64,000 nucleotides of DNA from Ignavibacteria bacterium (GTDB lineage Bacteria > Bacteroidota > Ignavibacteria > Tepidaquicellales > Tepidaquicellaceae), in NCBI GenBank assembly GCA_041649015.1, contig JBAZNU010000002.1:62001-126000 (forward strand), given 5' to 3'. This document shows positions 1-9,691 of the stretch, one piece after another. Made by a program: the position numbers and the translations under genes. Each line of letters opens with the position of its first letter. The first letter of the stretch is position 1. The notes beneath the pieces are model-generated. The model was not told the origin of the DNA. It was given only the letters and a program-made list of their open reading frames with translations, and did not search any database.

Positions 1-346
1 GCTCGCTGCCGGTATTGGTATAATGAATATAATGCTTGTTTCTGTTACAGAAAGAACGAAAGAAATTGGAATAAGGAAGTCAATTGGTGCAAAACATAAG
101 AACATACTGTATCAGTTTCTTTTCGAAGCAGTTATACTTTCCTTAATGGGTGGTGTTGCCGGAATAATCCTCGGGATTCTTTCAGGAAACCTTCTTGCAA
201 TATATCTCAGTTCACCTGTTGTAATACCGGTTGACTGGATTATTATCGGATTGGTAATCTGTACGCTTGTGGGTCTTATATTCGGTGTTTATCCTGCTTA
301 TAAGGCTGCTAAATTGAATCCGATTGATGCTTTGAGGTATGAGTAG
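1..346 (+). CDS. ABC transporter permease, MacB/FtsX family (C-terminal part, cut by window start)
   Basis: The reading frame is already open at base 2, so only the last 115 or so residues are present. They start inside the membrane segment before the conserved VTERTKEIGIRKSIGA stretch that marks the last half of MacB/FtsX-type permeases. Two hydrophobic segments follow and the protein ends in the usual AYKAAKLNPIDALRYE tail. Such proteins pair with a MacB/LolD-like ATPase and move lipoproteins, peptides or small molecules through the envelope by mechanotransmission; the substrate cannot be told here. The last 38 bases overlap tail-to-tail with the gene on the other strand. Confidence 0.93.
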   Translation, partial: LAAGIGIMNIMLVSVTERTKEIGIRKSIGAKHKNILYQFLFEAVILSLMGGVAGIILGILSGNLLAIYLSSPVVIPVDWIIIGLVICTLVGLIFGVYPAYKAAKLNPIDALRYE

Positions 347-1316
347 TATACATTTCAGCAATTTGTACTCTTAATTTATCAAGATTATTATCCAGATTTA
401 AAGTTTGTAAGTTATTAATAGCCACCGGAATTTTCTCTAAAACGTTTATATTCTTTTTCTCAAAATATGAATGTGAGTAACTTCCAAGGATCTGTATAAT
501 TCTTAATAATGCAAAGTAATCAAGAGAATTAAAGAATACATCCTTATCCATTTTTTCAAACCTGTTAAATTCATTAAAATAATGCTTTTTAAGTTTAATC
601 CTTTCTTCATTAGTAATATCAATACTGCCGGAATAAAGAAATGAAATTAAATCATACTGAGGTGGACCTAGCCTTCCAGACTGATAATCAACAAAGTAAG
701 GTTCATTGTTATTAATTATAATATTTCTCGGCTGGAAATCTCTATACATAAAATAATTCTTAGTTGAATTAACAGTTAATTCAAGAATAATATTAAGAAT
801 CTTATTGTTTAATACTTCAGTATTATTATCTAAGTATCTAATTAAGAAATACTTATTGAACTTAACTGTATCAAGATAAATTTGATCTTGGTCAAAATGT
901 CTCGTCTCATAGCAAAGATCAAAATTTATCGCTCTAGCTCCAAAAACCTGAAACTTAACGAGATGTTCTATAACTTTTTTGTAAACCTGAAACAACTCTT
1001 CTCTTATTGAATATTGCTTTATGATATCGAACAATGTATGTTTACCAAGATCTGTAACATAATAAATTTTCCTATCTTCAGAAACATGTAATACTCTTGA
1101 TGTGTTTAGTTTTAGATTATTAAACACCTGTGTAAAACCAATAAAAGCTTCATTCTCTTTTATGCATTCGTTATAAATCCCAATAATACTGATGTTATTT
1201 GTACTAATTCTGATTATTAGCTTATCAGATACCCCGCCTCTAAGTTTACTGTAACTTGTCACTTCATACGGGAATACAGTCTTGAAGAGTTTTAATATTT
1301 TCTCTAAATGATCCAA
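309..1316 (-). CDS. APH-fold phosphotransferase (aminoglycoside/choline kinase-like)
   Basis: 335 residues with the kinase core of the APH family. The catalytic loop reads YRDFQPRN at about residue 190 (Brenner-type HxDxxxxN with Tyr for His), and the metal-binding VDYQSGRLGPPQYDL stretch follows at about 210. This form is seen in cell-wall sugar kinases such as AmgK and in unassigned APH-like proteins, so a sugar or nucleotide-sugar substrate is more likely than an antibiotic; that is inference. The start is TTG at 1316, three bases after the stop of the upstream epimerase gene, with AGGG about seven bases before it. The two genes are probably cotranscribed. The 3' end overlaps the convergent permease gene by 38 bases. 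Confidence 0.8.
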   Translation of the reverse strand: MDHLEKILKLFKTVFPYEVTSYSKLRGGVSDKLIIRISTNNISIIGIYNECIKENEAFIGFTQVFNNLKLNTSRVLHVSEDRKIYYVTDLGKHTLFDIIKQYSIREELFQVYKKVIEHLVKFQVFGARAINFDLCYETRHFDQDQIYLDTVKFNKYFLIRYLDNNTEVLNNKILNIILELTVNSTKNYFMYRDFQPRNIIINNNEPYFVDYQSGRLGPPQYDLISFLYSGSIDITNEERIKLKKHYFNEFNRFEKMDKDVFFNSLDYFALLRIIQILGSYSHSYFEKKNINVLEKIPVAINNLQTLNLDNNLDKLRVQIAEMYTTHTSKHQSDSI

Positions 1317-1319
1317 AAC

Positions 1320-2225
1320 TTACCCTATAAGGTTATTAATTGCTGATTCAATATCATTATATTTAAAGTAAAAGCCACTTCTTAGCAGCTTTTGCGGAAC
1401 AGCTCTCTGGCTCCCAGTTAAAAACTCTGCAAATTCACCGACAATAATTTTAAGCATAAATTCCGGTACCATAAACAGATTAGGACGTTTTAACGCTTTT
1501 GCCACCACAGAACTAAATTCGATGTTTGTAACAGGTTTAGGAGCTGTACCGTTTAAGATACCTGTAATATTTGTGTTTTTTATTGCTTCTTCATAAATCT
1601 TTATAATATCGTCAACATGAACCCAAGGAAGAAACTGATTACCGTTCCCAAGTCTGCCTCCTACAAAATACTTAAACAGCTGTATCATTCTCGGAAATCC
1701 ACCTTCCGTTTTATCAAGTACAACACCTACCCTAATGCACACAGTTCTAACGTTAAATTTTTCGGTTTTTTGTGCTGATTTCTCCCAGTCGATACACAAA
1801 TTAGCTAAATAATCATTACCGAGTGATGAAAGCTCATTTAATGCTTCATTACCTCTGTTTCCGTAAATACCTGTTGCGGAAGTGCTTACGAATGTATGCG
1901 GTTTTTCCGAACATAATGATATTGCATCGGATATCATGCGTGTTGTTTCAATCCTGCTGTCGTACATAATCTTTTTATATTTCTCGTTCCATCTTTGTCC
2001 GGCTATAGGAGCTCCTGAAAAGTTGACAACAATACTAGCTCCATTGATTATATTTTTTAATGATTCAGTATCATAATTAAAAGCCGTATATTCGACCTCA
2101 TTATTCTTACTGATTTTGTCAGGATTTCTTGAAGCAACAACAATTCTATAATGACCCTTAAGGTTTTTTATCAATCTTTTTCCAAGAAAGCCTGAACCCC
2201 CGAATATGACTACTCTATCTACCAT
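1320..2225 (-). CDS. TIGR01777 family NAD(P)-binding epimerase-like protein
   Basis: 301 residues. The N-terminus carries the dinucleotide-binding glycine motif GGSGFLG of extended short-chain dehydrogenases. A DUF1731-type C-terminal region follows (RPNLFMVPEFMLKII, then GSQRAVPQKLLRSGF). Internal motifs such as STSATGIYGNRG and LPWVHVDDI are characteristic of the TIGR01777 (SDR39U1/YfcH) family, whose biochemical role is not settled. The start is ATG at 2225. The gene is divergent from hpnC with only about 95 bases between, and is followed after three bases by the APH-like kinase gene. Confidence 0.9.
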   Translation of the reverse strand: MVDRVVIFGGSGFLGKRLIKNLKGHYRIVVASRNPDKISKNNEVEYTAFNYDTESLKNIINGASIVVNFSGAPIAGQRWNEKYKKIMYDSRIETTRMISDAISLCSEKPHTFVSTSATGIYGNRGNEALNELSSLGNDYLANLCIDWEKSAQKTEKFNVRTVCIRVGVVLDKTEGGFPRMIQLFKYFVGGRLGNGNQFLPWVHVDDIIKIYEEAIKNTNITGILNGTAPKPVTNIEFSSVVAKALKRPNLFMVPEFMLKIIVGEFAEFLTGSQRAVPQKLLRSGFYFKYNDIESAINNLIG

Positions 2226-2320
2226 AAATTATTTTTTCATAGTTCAGTTTTATACATAGACAATTTAATATTTATTTATGATATTAAAACATCTATTTTT
2301 CTAACATAATTTTTGACATT

Positions 2321-3184
2321 ATTAGCTTTACAGAGGCAGCATATTATTATTGTGAAAATTTAACTAAGAACAACTACGAGAATTTCCCGGTTGCATCAAT
2401 CTTTATTCCCAAAAGTAAACGTAATTCCATATACAGCATATATGCATTTGCACGTACAGCTGATAATATAGCTGATTCCAAATATTTACCTCCGGATGAT
2501 AAAATGGAAAAATTAAATATGATGCAGAATCTGCTTTATAGTGACCCTCAATATGATAAACTGGATGTACATTTTAAAAGCATCTTTACTGCTTTGCATG
2601 ATACGCTCGAAAAAACAAAAATTGATAAAGAAGACCTTAAATCACTTCTACTTGCTTTCAAACAGGATGTAAATAAAAACAGATATTATAACTTTGAGGA
2701 TCTACTTGAGTATTCTAAGTTTTCTGCGGATCCGGTCGGAAGTCTTATCCTACAGTTATTTGGATTTGACAAGAAAACTGATAGCGAACTTTTCAACTAT
2801 TCAAATAAGATATGTTCTGCACTTCAATTTACGAATTTCTGGCAGGATGTTTCCATTGATCTTCTTATAAACAGAATTTATGTTCCTTCAAAGAATATGC
2901 AGGAACATAATTATTCAGAGGATGACTTGTTTGCCAAAGTTGAGAATGATAAATTTAAAAGAATAATGAAAGAACTTGTAGATGAAACTGAAAATATGTT
3001 TTATGAGGGTAAAGAGTTACCTAAGCATCTTACTAGAACTCTTAAGTATGAAATAAATGCAACAATAAAAGGGGGAATGAAAATTCTTGAGCTTATAAGG
3101 AAAAACAATTATAAAGTATTATCACATAGAGTAAAACTAAGTAAAGGAAATAAACTAATACTTTTGCTTAAATCTATACTCTGA
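2321..3184 (+). CDS. hpnC: Squalene synthase HpnC-like protein with a non-canonical or displaced start
   Basis: Member of the trans-isoprenyl diphosphate synthase (squalene/phytoene synthase) family; HpnC converts presqualene diphosphate to hydroxysqualene. The second Asp-rich motif (WQDVSID, then NRIYVP) is clear. The first ATG in frame is at 2504, but the frame is open from 2288, and the translation before 2504 carries the family N-terminus: EAAYYYCENL, YENFPVASIFIP, and the first Asp-rich motif ARTADNIAD. A protein starting at 2504 would lack half the active site. No ATG, GTG or TTG lies in frame upstream, so the start is placed at ATT 2321, where the family normally begins (ATT 2318 and ATA 2306 are alternatives). 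An out-of-frame ATG at 2278 would join the frame if one T were removed from the five-T run at 2296-2300. The gene is followed by hpnD after two bases. Confidence 0.85.
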   Translation: MSFTEAAYYYCENLTKNNYENFPVASIFIPKSKRNSIYSIYAFARTADNIADSKYLPPDDKMEKLNMMQNLLYSDPQYDKLDVHFKSIFTALHDTLEKTKIDKEDLKSLLLAFKQDVNKNRYYNFEDLLEYSKFSADPVGSLILQLFGFDKKTDSELFNYSNKICSALQFTNFWQDVSIDLLINRIYVPSKNMQEHNYSEDDLFAKVENDKFKRIMKELVDETENMFYEGKELPKHLTRTLKYEINATIKGGMKILELIRKNNYKVLSHRVKLSKGNKLILLLKSIL

Positions 3185-3186
3185 AA

Positions 3187-4074
3187 TTGTTTATTTCATT
3201 TGTGAAAGAAAATACATCACATACCGATGTTCAGACCATAATGAAGAAGAGTAAGACAAACTTCTTTTATTCTTCTTTTTTTCTGAATAAGACTAAGCAG
3301 GAAGGACTGAGAGTAATTTATGCATTTTGCCGAATGACGGATGATATTGTTGATAATGAAAGTATGACACGCGAAGAAAAATCAGCAAGTATTAAAAAAT
3401 GGAAAGATCGGCTTAATAATTCACTGAATAACAATTCAAATGATGAATTCTTTAACCATCTCAGGAAGCAAATTAATACCTTTATGATTCCTCATAAGCC
3501 CTTCTTTGATCTTATTGAAGGAATGGAAATGGATATTAAAAAGAACAGATATGAATCGTTCGATGAATTGTACAAATACTGCTATTGTGTAGCTTCAAGT
3601 GTAGGTTTGATGAGTATTGAGATTTTTGGATACAAGAATCAGGATATTAAAAAGTATGCCGAATATCTCGGTGTTGCATTACAGCTAACTAATATTATCA
3701 GAGATATAAAAAAGGATGCTGTTAATAACAGGATTTATCTTCCTTTGGAAGATATGAGGAAATATGATTATACTGATCAAGAATTATTGAATTATGTTTA
3801 TAATGAGAAATTTATTAAACTGATGGAATTTCAACACAATAGAGCAAATGAGTGTTATTTAAAAGCTGATACATTTTTAAAAAGGGCAGATAAATCGAAT
3901 ATGATTGCCGCGATAATAATGAAGAACATTTATTATAAACTACACAAAAAGATAAAATCTGTAAATTATAATATATTCGACAACGATATCAGGATATCAA
4001 AAATTAATAAATTTGTATCAGCGTTTATGATTTTTATAAAATACAAATTGTTATATAAAATAGGGCTACAATAA
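3187..4074 (+). CDS. hpnD: Presqualene diphosphate synthase HpnD
   Basis: 295 residues of the squalene/phytoene synthase family. HpnD condenses two farnesyl diphosphates to presqualene diphosphate. Both Asp-rich motifs are intact: FCRMTDDIVDNE near residue 50, and IIRDIKKDAVNNRIYLP near 180. The start is TTG at 3187, two bases after the hpnC stop; GTG at 3202 and ATG at 3241 are other possible starts. The longer forms fit the usual HpnD N-terminus better, because the FFYSSFFLNKTKQEG stretch normally lies about 15-20 residues from the start. It sits between hpnC and hpnE, the standard three-enzyme bacterial route to squalene. Confidence 0.92.
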   Translation: MFISFVKENTSHTDVQTIMKKSKTNFFYSSFFLNKTKQEGLRVIYAFCRMTDDIVDNESMTREEKSASIKKWKDRLNNSLNNNSNDEFFNHLRKQINTFMIPHKPFFDLIEGMEMDIKKNRYESFDELYKYCYCVASSVGLMSIEIFGYKNQDIKKYAEYLGVALQLTNIIRDIKKDAVNNRIYLPLEDMRKYDYTDQELLNYVYNEKFIKLMEFQHNRANECYLKADTFLKRADKSNMIAAIIMKNIYYKLHKKIKSVNYNIFDNDIRISKINKFVSAFMIFIKYKLLYKIGLQ

Positions 4075-4081
4075 AATATAG

Positions 4082-5404
4082 ATGTCAAAAAGTGTAACAA
4101 TATTAGGAGGCGGTTTAGCGGGTATTTCATCAGCTGTTTTTCTTCACGATGCAGGTTATGAAGTAAGTCTTTACGAATCAAAATCAAAGCTTGGAGGAAG
4201 AACCTTCAGCTTCGATGATGCAGAGACCGGAATGAGATTCGATAATGGTCAGCATATACTTGCAGGATGGTATAAGAATACATTCAACTTATTTGATAAG
4301 TTAAATCATATTCCCGACCTATCACTTCATCAGAATCTTCATGTTTATTTCAGGGATAGAGAAGGAAATGATTTTGAGTTTATAGCGAAAGGTGATAATC
4401 CATTCGTTGCAGCGGCTAAAGGATTTATGAATTATCAACCCTTAAACTTTAAGGATAAGCTGAGTCTTCTGCGGTTGCGTGAACTGATTGAAATAGATTT
4501 CCCGAAAAAAATAAAAGATAAGAAACTTGGCTGGCTTCTTGATTATCTTAAACAAACTGACAATCTAATTAAGTACTTTTGGGAACCATTCGTTTTTGCA
4601 GTTTTTAATACTTCGCCTGAATACGTTGATGCAGAATTATTTTATAATGTGCTTGCAACTGCTTTTGATGATCCTGCTGCAAATACATTAATTATTCCAA
4701 ATGATTATCTTGACAACATGATAGCAAATCCGTTTATAGAATATTCAAAGAATAAAATTAATATAAGCTACAATTCAACAGTAAAAGAGATTAGGGTAAT
4801 AGATGGCAGAATTACTGAATGTATTCTTGATAACGGCGAGATTATTAAATCAGATCTGTATGTATCGGCAGTACCTTTTCATAGTTTCAGACAAATATTC
4901 AGTAAGGGTGTATTTGATGAATACTTTAACAGTTATGTAGTAATGAAACCTGCGTCGATATTATCAATATTTTTAGTTCCTGATAAAATGCCTGTAAATA
5001 TAAAACATAAATACTATTTCGGTATGGTTGGTATCCTTGGTGGATTGATGCACTGGGTATTCTTCAAGGAGAATTACATCTCAGTAACAATAAGTGCACC
5101 TGAGTATACAGTAAGGGGTTTTGGGCAATTAAGCAAAGATGATGTTTGTATTAGGGTTGAACGAGAAATCAGAGATTATTTCCCTGAATTCAGAGATATC
5201 CATTTTAAGAGAATAAAATATTACAGAGAGAAAAGAGCTACTTTTCTTCCAGAAACAAATTCTATGAAAAGCAGATTAAATACTGTCTGTAATATAAAAA
5301 ATTTATTTATTTCAGGGGACTGGACTAACACAGGTTTGCCATCGACTATTGAGAGTGCTGTATTAAGTGGCAAGAAATGCATGGAGGCAATTATAAAATT
5401 ATAA
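4082..5404 (+). CDS. hpnE: Hydroxysqualene dehydroxylase HpnE (squalene-associated FAD desaturase)
   Basis: 440 residues of the FAD-dependent amine oxidase/phytoene desaturase fold. The N-terminal Rossmann motif GGGLAGISSA is followed by the family-specific LGGRTFSF and RFDNGQHILAGWY stretches, and the C-terminal FAD contact reads FISGDWTNTGLPSTIESA. HpnE reduces hydroxysqualene to squalene, completing the pathway begun by the two genes upstream. The start is ATG at 4082, seven bases after the hpnD stop. No squalene-hopene cyclase is present in this window, so whether squalene is turned into hopanoids is not shown. The stop codon touches the ATG of the next gene. Confidence 0.93.
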   Translation: MSKSVTILGGGLAGISSAVFLHDAGYEVSLYESKSKLGGRTFSFDDAETGMRFDNGQHILAGWYKNTFNLFDKLNHIPDLSLHQNLHVYFRDREGNDFEFIAKGDNPFVAAAKGFMNYQPLNFKDKLSLLRLRELIEIDFPKKIKDKKLGWLLDYLKQTDNLIKYFWEPFVFAVFNTSPEYVDAELFYNVLATAFDDPAANTLIIPNDYLDNMIANPFIEYSKNKINISYNSTVKEIRVIDGRITECILDNGEIIKSDLYVSAVPFHSFRQIFSKGVFDEYFNSYVVMKPASILSIFLVPDKMPVNIKHKYYFGMVGILGGLMHWVFFKENYISVTISAPEYTVRGFGQLSKDDVCIRVEREIRDYFPEFRDIHFKRIKYYREKRATFLPETNSMKSRLNTVCNIKNLFISGDWTNTGLPSTIESAVLSGKKCMEAIIKL

Positions 5405-8400
5405 ATGAAAATTGAAAAGGAAATATTGTCATTAGGGATTTGCATTGGTGCATCAACAATATCTTTCGTTAAAATGGCAAGAGATATCTGCGGAAAGATT
5501 ATATCCCTAAAACAATATTCACACGAAGGAAATCCAAAAGCATTATTGAAGAAGTTCTTTGAAGAAAATAATTATGACAGGTACTCTGTTGTTGTTACAG
5601 GAAGGAAATTTAAAAATCTTATAAATGCCTATGTAATACCTGAACCTAAAGCAATAGAGAATTCTTTGAAGTATTTAGGCCATACAGGCGAAAAGATGGC
5701 GATTGCAAGTCTTGGTGCAGAGAATTTTATGGTATATTGCGTCAATGAAAGAGGTACGTTGGAGAATGTGATGACAGGCAATAAATGTGCATCAGGGACA
5801 GGCGAATTCTTTCTTCAGCAGATAAGCCGAATGAATATATCAGTAGATGAAGCGGTCAGTATATCCGACAACAAGAATCCATACAGCGTTTCCGGACGAT
5901 GCAGTGTATTCTGTAAGAGTGACTGCACACATGCTCTAAATAAAGGTGTCCCGATGCCTAATGTTGTTTCAGGACTCGGTAAAATGATTGCAGACAAGAC
6001 AGTTGAGCTTTTAGCGAAGCAAAAGTACAAAAAAGTTTTGCTAATAGGAGGGGTTTCAAAAAATAAATCTGTATATGATTTTATTAAGAAAGAGTATCCA
6101 GATACATTCATCATAGAGCAGTCCTCTTACATTGAGGCTCTCGGTGCTGCTATTGAAGGACTTGAAGTACATCGACCTTTTGATTCGAGTAAAGTATTCA
6201 AAGATTATCAACACCAATTCTCTTTCCATAAGCCACTGAAAAGTCCAGAAGCTTCAGTGGAATTCAAATCTCTTGAGAGGTCAACCGCAAAGGACGGTGA
6301 TGAGTGTATTCTTGGTCTTGATGTTGGTTCGACAACGACGAAAGCTGTATTAATAAACAGAAATAGCAATGCTTTACTCGCTTCAATATATCTTAGGACT
6401 AACGGTAATCCAGTGAAAGCATCAATAGAATGTTACAAGGAAATCTGTAAACAGTATGATGCAAAAGTTAAGATTATTGGATTGGGTGTTACCGGTTCAG
6501 GTAGGCATATTGCTGCGTTGCATGCAACTACAGACGGAGACGTAAATGAGATTATTGCTCATGCTGTAGCCGCTGCACACTTTGACAAAGAAGTGGATAC
6601 AATTTTTGAGATAGGTGGACAGGATGCAAAATACACACATTTGACTAACGGAGTAGCGAGTGATTATGCTATGAACGAAGCATGCTCTGCCGGAACCGGT
6701 TCGTTCCTCGAAGAAGCAGCAAAAGAATCTCTGAATATTAACTATACTGAAATTGCTGATATAGCATTCAAAGCAAAGAATCCATTGAATTTCAACGATC
6801 AATGCGCTGCATTTATATCGAGTGATATTAAAAATGCTGGACATGAAGGTGCTAACAGTGAAGATATTGTAGCAGGGCTTGTCTACTCAATTTGTCTAAA
6901 TTATGTTAACAGGGTAAAAGGCAACAGACCAGTTGGTAATAAAGTGTTTATGCAGGGTGGGGTGTGTTATAACAAAGCAGTTCCTTATGCAATGTCTCTT
7001 TTAACCGGTAAGGAAATAATTGTGCCTCCTGAGCCCGGACTCATGGGAGCCTTTGGAGTCGCTCTTGAAATAAAGAGCCGAATAAAACTAGGACTTTATA
7101 ATGAACAGAATTTCAAGTTAGACGAATTAATCAATAGAGAGTTCAATTATTCAAACAGATTTACATGTGCAGGAGGTAAGGAAAAGTGTGATTTAAAATG
7201 TTCGATTAATATTGTAGAAATAAACGGCAGAAAATATCCGTTTGGGGGTGCATGCAGTAAATATTATAATGAGAGAAGGAATATTACATCTGATACCGAA
7301 AAGAATAACGTAGTAAAAAGTAGGCAGGATGCTGTTTTTAGCAAATATCTTGTTGAAGAAAATTATACCGGTAAAAGAATAGGTATTTCAAAAAGTCTAC
7401 TTACAAATACATTGTTTCCTTTTTACTATAATTTATTTACTATGCTTGGGTATAATGTGGTTTTATCGGATAATGTAGATAAAGACGGTTCGGATAAGAT
7501 TAGAAGTTCTTATTGTTTTCCTGTTGAGTTATCCCATGGATTTTTTCAGAATCTTATTTCTAAGAATGTTGATTATATATTCCTGCCGCACATCAGTCAA
7601 ATGGAGGGACGTGATAAGTTTGAATACAACAGAATGTGTGTGTTTGTACAGGGGGAGGCTTATTTCCTAAAATCCACATTCAGGGATGAGATTGAGAGAG
7701 ATAACGGTGCAGTTATACTGTCACCTGTACTTGATTTCTCGAAAGGAATTGAAAAGACCAGGGGAACGTTCGCAAGTATGTTTATTGATCTTGGTGCAGA
7801 TATGAAAAGTTTTGATGTTAGTTTCGATTTTGCCGCGGAGAGTTTTGAAAGCATGAAAAGGGATTTCAAGTCGATTGGAAAAGAAGTATTAAAGGAAATT
7901 GAAAGCAATCCTGAAGAAATAGCCCTGGTACTGTTTGGAAGACCATATAATGCATTTGCGAAGGAAGTGAATCTAAACATACCCCATAAGATAGCGTCGC
8001 ACGGCTACAAGATTATTCCTTATGATTTCCTGCCTTATGAGGAGAAGTCATCATATGAGAACATGTACTGGTTTAGCGGTAATGAAATTCTCTCTGCTGC
8101 AAGATTTGTAAAAGATCATAAACAACTCTTCGGTGTTTTTATAACAAATTTCTCTTGCGGACCTGATTCATTTATTATTCCTTATTTCAGAAAAATAATG
8201 GGGTCGAAACCATCACTTACACTCGAGCTTGATAGTCATACTGCGGATGTAGGTGTTGAAACAAGAATTGAAGCGGCACTAGATATTATAAGGAATTACA
8301 TTATTCTGAATAAAGATACAAAATCAGATGAAGAATATGGTTATGAATCACTAAAAGTTATAAGCAAGAGTAAAGAGATTTTTGTAGAAGATTTTAAGGG

Positions 8401-9691
8401 AAATAAGTTCCCTATACAATCTGATGACGTGGAGGTATTAATCCCATCGATGGGGAGGTACAGTACAGAAGCTTTTGCAGCTGTTTTCCGTTCTATGGGT
8501 ATAAAAAGCAAGCCCCTTCCAGTACCGACTTTTGAGACACTAAAACACGGTAGGGGTGTTGCGACATGCAAGGAATGTCTTCCATTTTTACTTACAACAG
8601 GTTCTTTGCTGGAATATTTAAATAATAAGAAAGATTCAAACTTAAAGACATTATTCTTTATGCCACACGGATATGGTCCCTGCCGGCAAGGACAGTATCA
8701 TACACGATTAAAAGATATACTTCAGACTTCAGATATAAAAAATTCGGGTGTAATTTCGATGGACGACGAATCATCATTCAGCGATTTTGGAAATGATTTC
8801 TTTATAAGACAGTGGACCGGTCTTATGATTGCAGATATAGTTCATGATATTGAAAATGCAATAAATGTTATTGCTGTTAATAAAGAAGAAGGATTGAGAA
8901 TAATTAAAGAAAATTGGAAACTGGTTCTTAATGCACTGGAATCTGGTAAAAATGGGGTAATTTATAATCGTTTAGAGGAGTTGGCGGTCACATTATCAGA
9001 GCTTAAACTAAAGACAAATTACAATGATACTAAAATCGTCTCCCTTGTAGGCGAAATCTATGTGAGGAGAGAAGAATATTCAAGACTTGATTTGATAAAA
9101 GTACTTAATGAGAACGGTTTCCTTGTAAGAACTGCACCAATAACCGAATATGTATATTACACCAACTATCTTCAAAGAAATAACATAGTTAAAGCCTTTA
9201 CTCCAAAGGAAAAAATAGCACTATTCATAAAGGAAAAAATACAGAAAAGGATAGAAAAAAGGGTAAAGAAGATACTATCAAAATCAAATCTAAGTTCACC
9301 AGAAATGATAGATGTCGAGAGAACAATCGATTACGGAAACGAACTTATTTCAGAGAGACTTATTGGAGAAACAATTCTAACTGTGGGATTGTCATTAAGG
9401 GAAATATTAGATCAATCATGCGGTATAATCACCATAGGTCCATTCAATTGTATCCCAAGTAGACTTGCAGAAGGAATACTTAGTAAAGAAATGACTTTAG
9501 AGGGTAAATACAGGTTTGGGAAGCTGCAAAGAAATGGCTATCCAGAATCTGTTCAGAATTTACCATATCTTCACATTGAGACTGACGGGAGTGCTTTTCC
9601 TCAGATAACTCAGTCGAAAATTGAGATATTTATGATGCAGGCAAATAATCTTCACGAAGAAATGAAGTTAGTGAAACATAAGTTTCACTGA
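5405..9691 (+). CDS. Giant acyl-CoA dehydratase activase-related protein (tandem BadF/BadG ATPase domains plus DUF2229 and HgdB-like region)
   Basis: 1428 residues. Two ASKHA-fold ATPase domains of the BadF/BadG/BcrA/BcrD type come first. The first (about 10-255) has GASTISF and GNKCASGTGEFF. The second (about 300-560) has LGLDVGSTTTKAV, EIGGQDAKY and NEACSAGTGSFLEE. Family members carry a bridging [4Fe-4S] cluster and use ATP to inject an electron into 2-hydroxyacyl-CoA dehydratases or benzoyl-CoA reductases. The rest contains a DUF2229-type region and several Cys-rich stretches (CKECLPF, GYGPCRQGQYH, GPFNCIPSRLAEG) resembling dehydratase subunits. Very long fused versions occur in many anaerobes and their substrates are mostly unknown. 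The ATG follows the hpnE stop with no spacer, so it is probably cotranscribed with hpnCDE. The last seven bases overlap the convergent gene. Confidence 0.88.
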   Translation: MKIEKEILSLGICIGASTISFVKMARDICGKIISLKQYSHEGNPKALLKKFFEENNYDRYSVVVTGRKFKNLINAYVIPEPKAIENSLKYLGHTGEKMAIASLGAENFMVYCVNERGTLENVMTGNKCASGTGEFFLQQISRMNISVDEAVSISDNKNPYSVSGRCSVFCKSDCTHALNKGVPMPNVVSGLGKMIADKTVELLAKQKYKKVLLIGGVSKNKSVYDFIKKEYPDTFIIEQSSYIEALGAAIEGLEVHRPFDSSKVFKDYQHQFSFHKPLKSPEASVEFKSLERSTAKDGDECILGLDVGSTTTKAVLINRNSNALLASIYLRTNGNPVKASIECYKEICKQYDAKVKIIGLGVTGSGRHIAALHATTDGDVNEIIAHAVAAAHFDKEVDTIFEIGGQDAKYTHLTNGVASDYAMNEACSAGTGSFLEEAAKESLNINYTEIADIAFKAKNPLNFNDQCAAFISSDIKNAGHEGANSEDIVAGLVYSICLNYVNRVKGNRPVGNKVFMQGGVCYNKAVPYAMSLLTGKEIIVPPEPGLMGAFGVALEIKSRIKLGLYNEQNFKLDELINREFNYSNRFTCAGGKEKCDLKCSINIVEINGRKYPFGGACSKYYNERRNITSDTEKNNVVKSRQDAVFSKYLVEENYTGKRIGISKSLLTNTLFPFYYNLFTMLGYNVVLSDNVDKDGSDKIRSSYCFPVELSHGFFQNLISKNVDYIFLPHISQMEGRDKFEYNRMCVFVQGEAYFLKSTFRDEIERDNGAVILSPVLDFSKGIEKTRGTFASMFIDLGADMKSFDVSFDFAAESFESMKRDFKSIGKEVLKEIESNPEEIALVLFGRPYNAFAKEVNLNIPHKIASHGYKIIPYDFLPYEEKSSYENMYWFSGNEILSAARFVKDHKQLFGVFITNFSCGPDSFIIPYFRKIMGSKPSLTLELDSHTADVGVETRIEAALDIIRNYIILNKDTKSDEEYGYESLKVISKSKEIFVEDFKGNKFPIQSDDVEVLIPSMGRYSTEAFAAVFRSMGIKSKPLPVPTFETLKHGRGVATCKECLPFLLTTGSLLEYLNNKKDSNLKTLFFMPHGYGPCRQGQYHTRLKDILQTSDIKNSGVISMDDESSFSDFGNDFFIRQWTGLMIADIVHDIENAINVIAVNKEEGLRIIKENWKLVLNALESGKNGVIYNRLEELAVTLSELKLKTNYNDTKIVSLVGEIYVRREEYSRLDLIKVLNENGFLVRTAPITEYVYYTNYLQRNNIVKAFTPKEKIALFIKEKIQKRIEKRVKKILSKSNLSSPEMIDVERTIDYGNELISERLIGETILTVGLSLREILDQSCGIITIGPFNCIPSRLAEGILSKEMTLEGKYRFGKLQRNGYPESVQNLPYLHIETDGSAFPQITQSKIEIFMMQANNLHEEMKLVKHKFH

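Noticed and set aside
2313..2347. TTGACA followed later by TATTAT near hpnC
   Set aside because: The spacing is 23 bases, too long for a sigma-70 promoter, and it lies in or at the start of the hpnC coding frame.
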